Positions 60,569 to 64,000 of a DNA stretch of 64,000 bases are shown piece after piece. The stretch lies in NCBI GenBank assembly GCA_018907035.1, contig JACCIC010000004.1:5470001-5534000 (forward strand). Direction: 5' to 3'. The first letter of the stretch is position 1. Each line of letters starts with the position of its first letter. This DNA comes from Sycobia sp. Sy_11 (Eukaryota; Arthropoda; Insecta; Hymenoptera; Epichrysomallidae). Below the pieces are notes generated by a model. The model did not search any database. It saw only the letters and a list, made by a program, of their open reading frames with translations, and was not told the DNA's origin. The translations under genes and the position numbers were made by a program.

Positions 60569-61043
60569 ATGGTTGGTTGGCGCATTATCTTTTTTTTGTC
60601 GTTTTTCACCACAGTGCGGTGTGTGCGTTATTTATTTTTTTTTTTGTTTTAATCCAAATATGCTCACCTGTACGTTGTTCTCTTTATTTGTTGTTTTTTC
60701 TTTTAATCTCATTATTACGGCGTCAATTTTTAGGAAGAACGCGTCAAGAACAAGCAGAAACGCCGCTCAAACGTGAAATTCGGTAAATAAATGGTTATAA
60801 TTTACGGTTGGCGTGTCCGTTTTCGCCATACTTTTTTTGTCTTGAACGCGACGAAATGATCGTAAAAAAATTTTATAGTTAAACCGCGCGATGGTCTGCG
60901 TGGCGCCGACGATTCGTACGGATCGAGCCGCAACTCGCTCGCCTTTGTCAACCGACACAAGGCCAGATTCGCCGCCGTGCTGTTACCTGTCCTCCTAGTC
61001 GCGGGCTTCTTTGTAGGACTGATTTGCTTAGGTCTACGGCATG
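60569..61043 (+). CDS. Gene B: paralog of gene A, first three exons (partial)
   Basis: Model: 60569-60571 (ATG, followed by donor GTTGGT), 60734-60782 (49 nt) and 60879-61043 (165 nt), giving residues 1-72 with the next codon split. Later exons must lie beyond 64000. Residues 1-47 are basic and hydrophilic (R-R-S-N-V-K-F at 11-17, P-R-D-G-L-R-G, H-K-A-R), and residues 48-69 form one membrane helix, followed by L-R-H. The exon lengths, phases and the R-x-S-N-hydrophobic-x-aromatic motif match gene A residue for residue, so this is a tandem paralog or an alternative first part of the same locus. Family not recognised. Confidence 0.7.
60734..60782 (+). CDS. Gene B exon 2 (49 nt)
   Basis: Acceptor TCAATTTTTAG and donor GTAAAT. 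Encodes residues 2-17 when joined to the ATG. Same length as gene A exon 2. Confidence 0.7.
60879..61043 (+). CDS. Gene B exon 3, membrane helix
   Basis: Acceptor AAATTTTATAG and donor GTAATT. Phase 1 at both ends, 54 whole codons (gene A exon 3 has 53). A GC-rich island in AT-rich DNA. The helix V-L-L-P-V-L-L-V-A-G-F-F-V is flanked by basic residues on its N-terminal side. Confidence 0.85.
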
Positions 61044-62204
61044 GTAATTCAAATAAGTTGATTATAATTTTAAAGAGTTGAAAAAATATGGTCTATCTAG
61101 TAGAATAAAAATTAATAATAATAAAAAAATATAACAAATCGTTCAAGTTTTTTTCTACATGGACATTTAAATTTATGTATCGATATTTCATCGATCTTAG
61201 CTTATAAATTTTATCCGCAAGAATATAATATTTTATAATTATATCTGTAAAGAATATATTACAGTAGATAGAGTTTGACCAAACGATTATTTGGTCAATT
61301 TTTTATGATTTTTAGCGTCGATGCAATTCAATGTCCGATGAGTAATTTATATATTTAATTGACTAATTCGTGAATAATACGAATTAATATCAATAAATAA
61401 CAGGAATCTTTTAAGTATTGTGTATATAAGGATCTGGGCAATGCATTTTAGTTATACGTTTAATTACTTTGGTACGTTTTTGGTTTATGCACTGCGAAAT
61501 AATATTTGTTAGATTCAAGAACATACACTTATTGAATATTTATTGAATTAACAAAATATTTATTTCACTTCAGAAAATGTTTCTTGACTTAAACAAATAT
61601 ATACTGAAAGTTACTTATTTTGTCATTAAAAAAAACTCTACTTACAGTAAGAAAACAAGTTCTTCTTGATTAATAAGAATTTTACTTACGATTAGAAATT
61701 TTATTTTCTTAAATCATGAAATCAATGTTAGTAGTAATTATTTCTTAGTAATAAATAAATAGATTATTTAATTCAATGTATAAATAAATGATCTAATATA
61801 TATATCAAATTGATCAATATACATATAATTTCCAAAGTAACAATGTTAAAATATAAGAAAGCTGCAATGTATGGCAGGTGTAATAATCAATAATTATTTT
61901 TTAAATTCAAATAATAAATTTTTCGATTAAGAAAATATTTATTTAAATAAAAAAAATATTTTTTCATGTTCCATGGTAGAAATCTAACCACTTTTTAATA
62001 GCCTAGAATGTATTTACTAGACATTATTTTTCTTTTCTAATTATTTCAAACTAGTATGTTATAACACGTATCTTATGATGTTTCATTTATTCTATAAACC
62101 ATATAATGTTATAATATTGTATAAATATTAATTTTTTCGATTGTAGTAATTGAAACTTACATCCGAATTAAAATGTTTATGTACTAGCCAGAAACATAAA
62201 GTTC
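61044..62204. other. Gene B intron 3, first part
   Basis: AT-rich, no exon recognised. Confidence 0.55.
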
Positions 62205-62865
62205 CAGCTTCAAACCGAGTTTCTACCTATTTTTTATTTTTATAGACAATATTCACATTTTTCATTCTAAGATTTGCCTAGTTTTAAGCTACGATAGTTC
62301 ATTCTATTTTTAATACCTAGTAACTACTTTTCAACCTATTGAAAATTGTTAGATTTCTACCAGGAAAGATAAATCTTAGAATACAAAATGTGAACGTTGC
62401 CGATAAAATTAAGAAAAAGGTAGAAACTAGGTTTAAAAACTAGTTACAAACTAGGTAGAAACTAGGTTGTTTTGAACCTTGTTTCTGGTTAGTAAATGAA
62501 CAATGTATTTAACAATTAATATTTATATAATATTATAACATTATGCTGTTGATTTAATAAAAGATAAATCATAAGATACGGAAACTAATAATTTTAAAAA
62601 ATTACAAAGTAATAATAAAGTCTGCTTGTCGTTCGATTTTGTCATCTTAAAAATTATACGTAATAAATTATAGTTTTGGAAATGTTTTCCTTTTATTATT
62701 TAATATCTAAAATTTCGCATGAAGCAATTAATTCAAAAATTCTATTGTCCAATTATTGTTTGTTAGTTAGTAATTCTATCCTATTTATTTATAAAATAAA
62801 TAATATAATTTGAAATTTTTGAAATTTGATAAAATAAAATTAATTTTTTAAATTCAAATTAATGC
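62205..62865 (+). mobile_element. Foldback-type element, copy 2
   Basis: A stem of about 55-60 bp (62221-62278 and 62369-62430, around AATCTTAGAAT...AAAATGTGAA) encloses a loop of about 90 bp, followed by the same tail as at 8440-8905. Relative to copy 1 at 8.28 kb the loop is in the opposite orientation. Non-coding. Confidence 0.65.
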
Positions 62866-64000
62866 TAAGTTCATAATTATAATTCGTAACTTGAATTTAT
62901 GGAGAGTGTTCATACGTCATATCTGATAATTTGGCATTCCCACAAGTGGTAAAACATTATCTTGGTTAGTATATAAGCCCGATGATGACTTCACATAAGT
63001 ATAGCATATGTTGTATACGAATGTGTAAGCTATTGTCAATGCGCTGTATTTGTATTTAGATGTATAAGGTATATAGAACAAGCGTATTTATAAGTTACTT
63101 CAAAATTTTCGAAATGAACTTGATAAACATTGATAATTAATTAAAATAATGATTAAAGTCAATGCATTTATATAAGAAAGCATAGTAACGATCTCAATTT
63201 TTAACTATGTTATATGTTATGTTATACCTCGCTTAACCTTGTTTTAAGATAAATTTTAGTCATAACCAAAAATACATTGATTCGAAAGTAACTATTATAG
63301 GCCTTAAATACCGAAAAATTTGCTTGAAAAAATGTAACTATAAATCGGCCGGAATGGCCGTAAAAAACGTTACATGTTTTCCTATTTATTACCGAACAAA
63401 GATACCCTATTACTATTTATCTTCATTTGAAAATTCCTTGTTTATGCCTTAAAAATAGAATGCATTTCTACCAGGGTTAAAAAAGTATTTTTACTTAATT
63501 TAAGAAAAGTTTTGCGAGGATAGATTAAGCAAATTATTCATTTTAGTCAAAGAAAATTTCTTTACGAAATTTTTTGTTTCAGTATGGATTTAGTCATTGT
63601 TGAGAGTAAAATATACATATATATCCTGTTTCAGTGAATATATATCATCGGCCATTTCATAGAAGATAATTTTATATACTGTCAGAAAAATATCTTTGAA
63701 ATTTGTCCAAAGTTCAGCTCAAATTTTTGAAGAATCAAAACGCTTAAAAAATCAATTCCATAGATTAAAACGATTCGCTTTCGTTAACGCAAATTAAAAA
63801 AAATAAAATCATTTAAATATTATGGTAATAGGATCACAATCTATAATCGCTAAATATTTATCACATATACGCGCAAACGTTGTTAAAAATATACAGTTAT
63901 TTACTTATTCTAAGATAGTATTTATGGTCATGTCGATAACCATGTTTCTGTTCATAAATTATATAAATGTATTTATATTATAAACTTAATAATTACACTA
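62866..64000. other. AT-rich stretch to window end
   Basis: Presumably still intron 3 of gene B. No exon or repeat recognised. Confidence 0.5.

Noticed and set aside
60734..60782. Joining gene A exon 7 directly to the 49-nt exon of gene B
   Set aside because: The phase gives a stop codon at the start of the next exon (60879), while reading it from gene B's own ATG stays open through the membrane helix.

Overview
The window looks like nuclear DNA of an insect. It is AT-rich, has no bacterial gene layout, carries dozens of long (TA)n microsatellites, and has tRNA-derived SINE heads, Penelope-like and LTR retrotransposon remnants, foldback elements and short GC-rich islands dense in CpG. Coding sequence is split by GT-AG introns. 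A hymenopteran such as an ant or parasitoid wasp is a reasonable guess from the CpG-rich islands in an AT-rich, microsatellite-rich background, but nothing here fixes the species.

Layout. From 1 to about 48.7 kb I find no convincing host gene. This stretch is intergenic or a very large intron: AT-rich DNA, GC-rich CpG islands that usually abut (TA)n tracts (3.8-4.8, 14.0-14.9, 19.85-20.7, 23.55-25.1, 32.1-32.3, 33.8-34.1, 39.8-40.2 and 43.4-43.6 kb), and repeats. Repeats include three copies of one inverted-repeat-ended element (2.33-3.43, 6.94-8.28 and 20.89-21.83 kb), two copies of a foldback element (8.28 and 62.2 kb), a foldback Penelope-derived element (16.2-17.3 kb), a Penelope-like retrotransposon broken by a solo LTR (25.6-28.2 kb) and a candidate second LTR or first exon (35.45-36.15 kb).

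The right end, 48.7-64 kb, holds two plus-strand, multi-exon genes arranged head to tail. I assembled both from splice sites and reading frame. Gene A (49,239-59,105) encodes an apparent type II single-pass membrane protein of about 457 residues. It has a short cytoplasmic N-terminus, one membrane helix, a furin-type R-W-K-R site and a long Pro/Thr/acidic extracellular part with two N-glycosylation sequons. Gene B (from 60,569, running off the right edge) begins with the same architecture: an ATG that is the last codon of exon 1, a 49-nt exon 2, and a membrane-helix exon 3 ending in phase 1. The two are probably tandem paralogs, or less likely alternative promoters of one locus. I do not recognise the family, so the pair is the most interesting uncharacterised system here. 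A small 93-nt (or 84-nt) exon at 57,156-57,248 and a tentative terminal exon at 59,062-59,105 complete the model of gene A.

Limits: no homology search or transcript data were available. Exon boundaries are read by eye, repeat families are named only where coding motifs support it, and boundaries of repeats are approximate.
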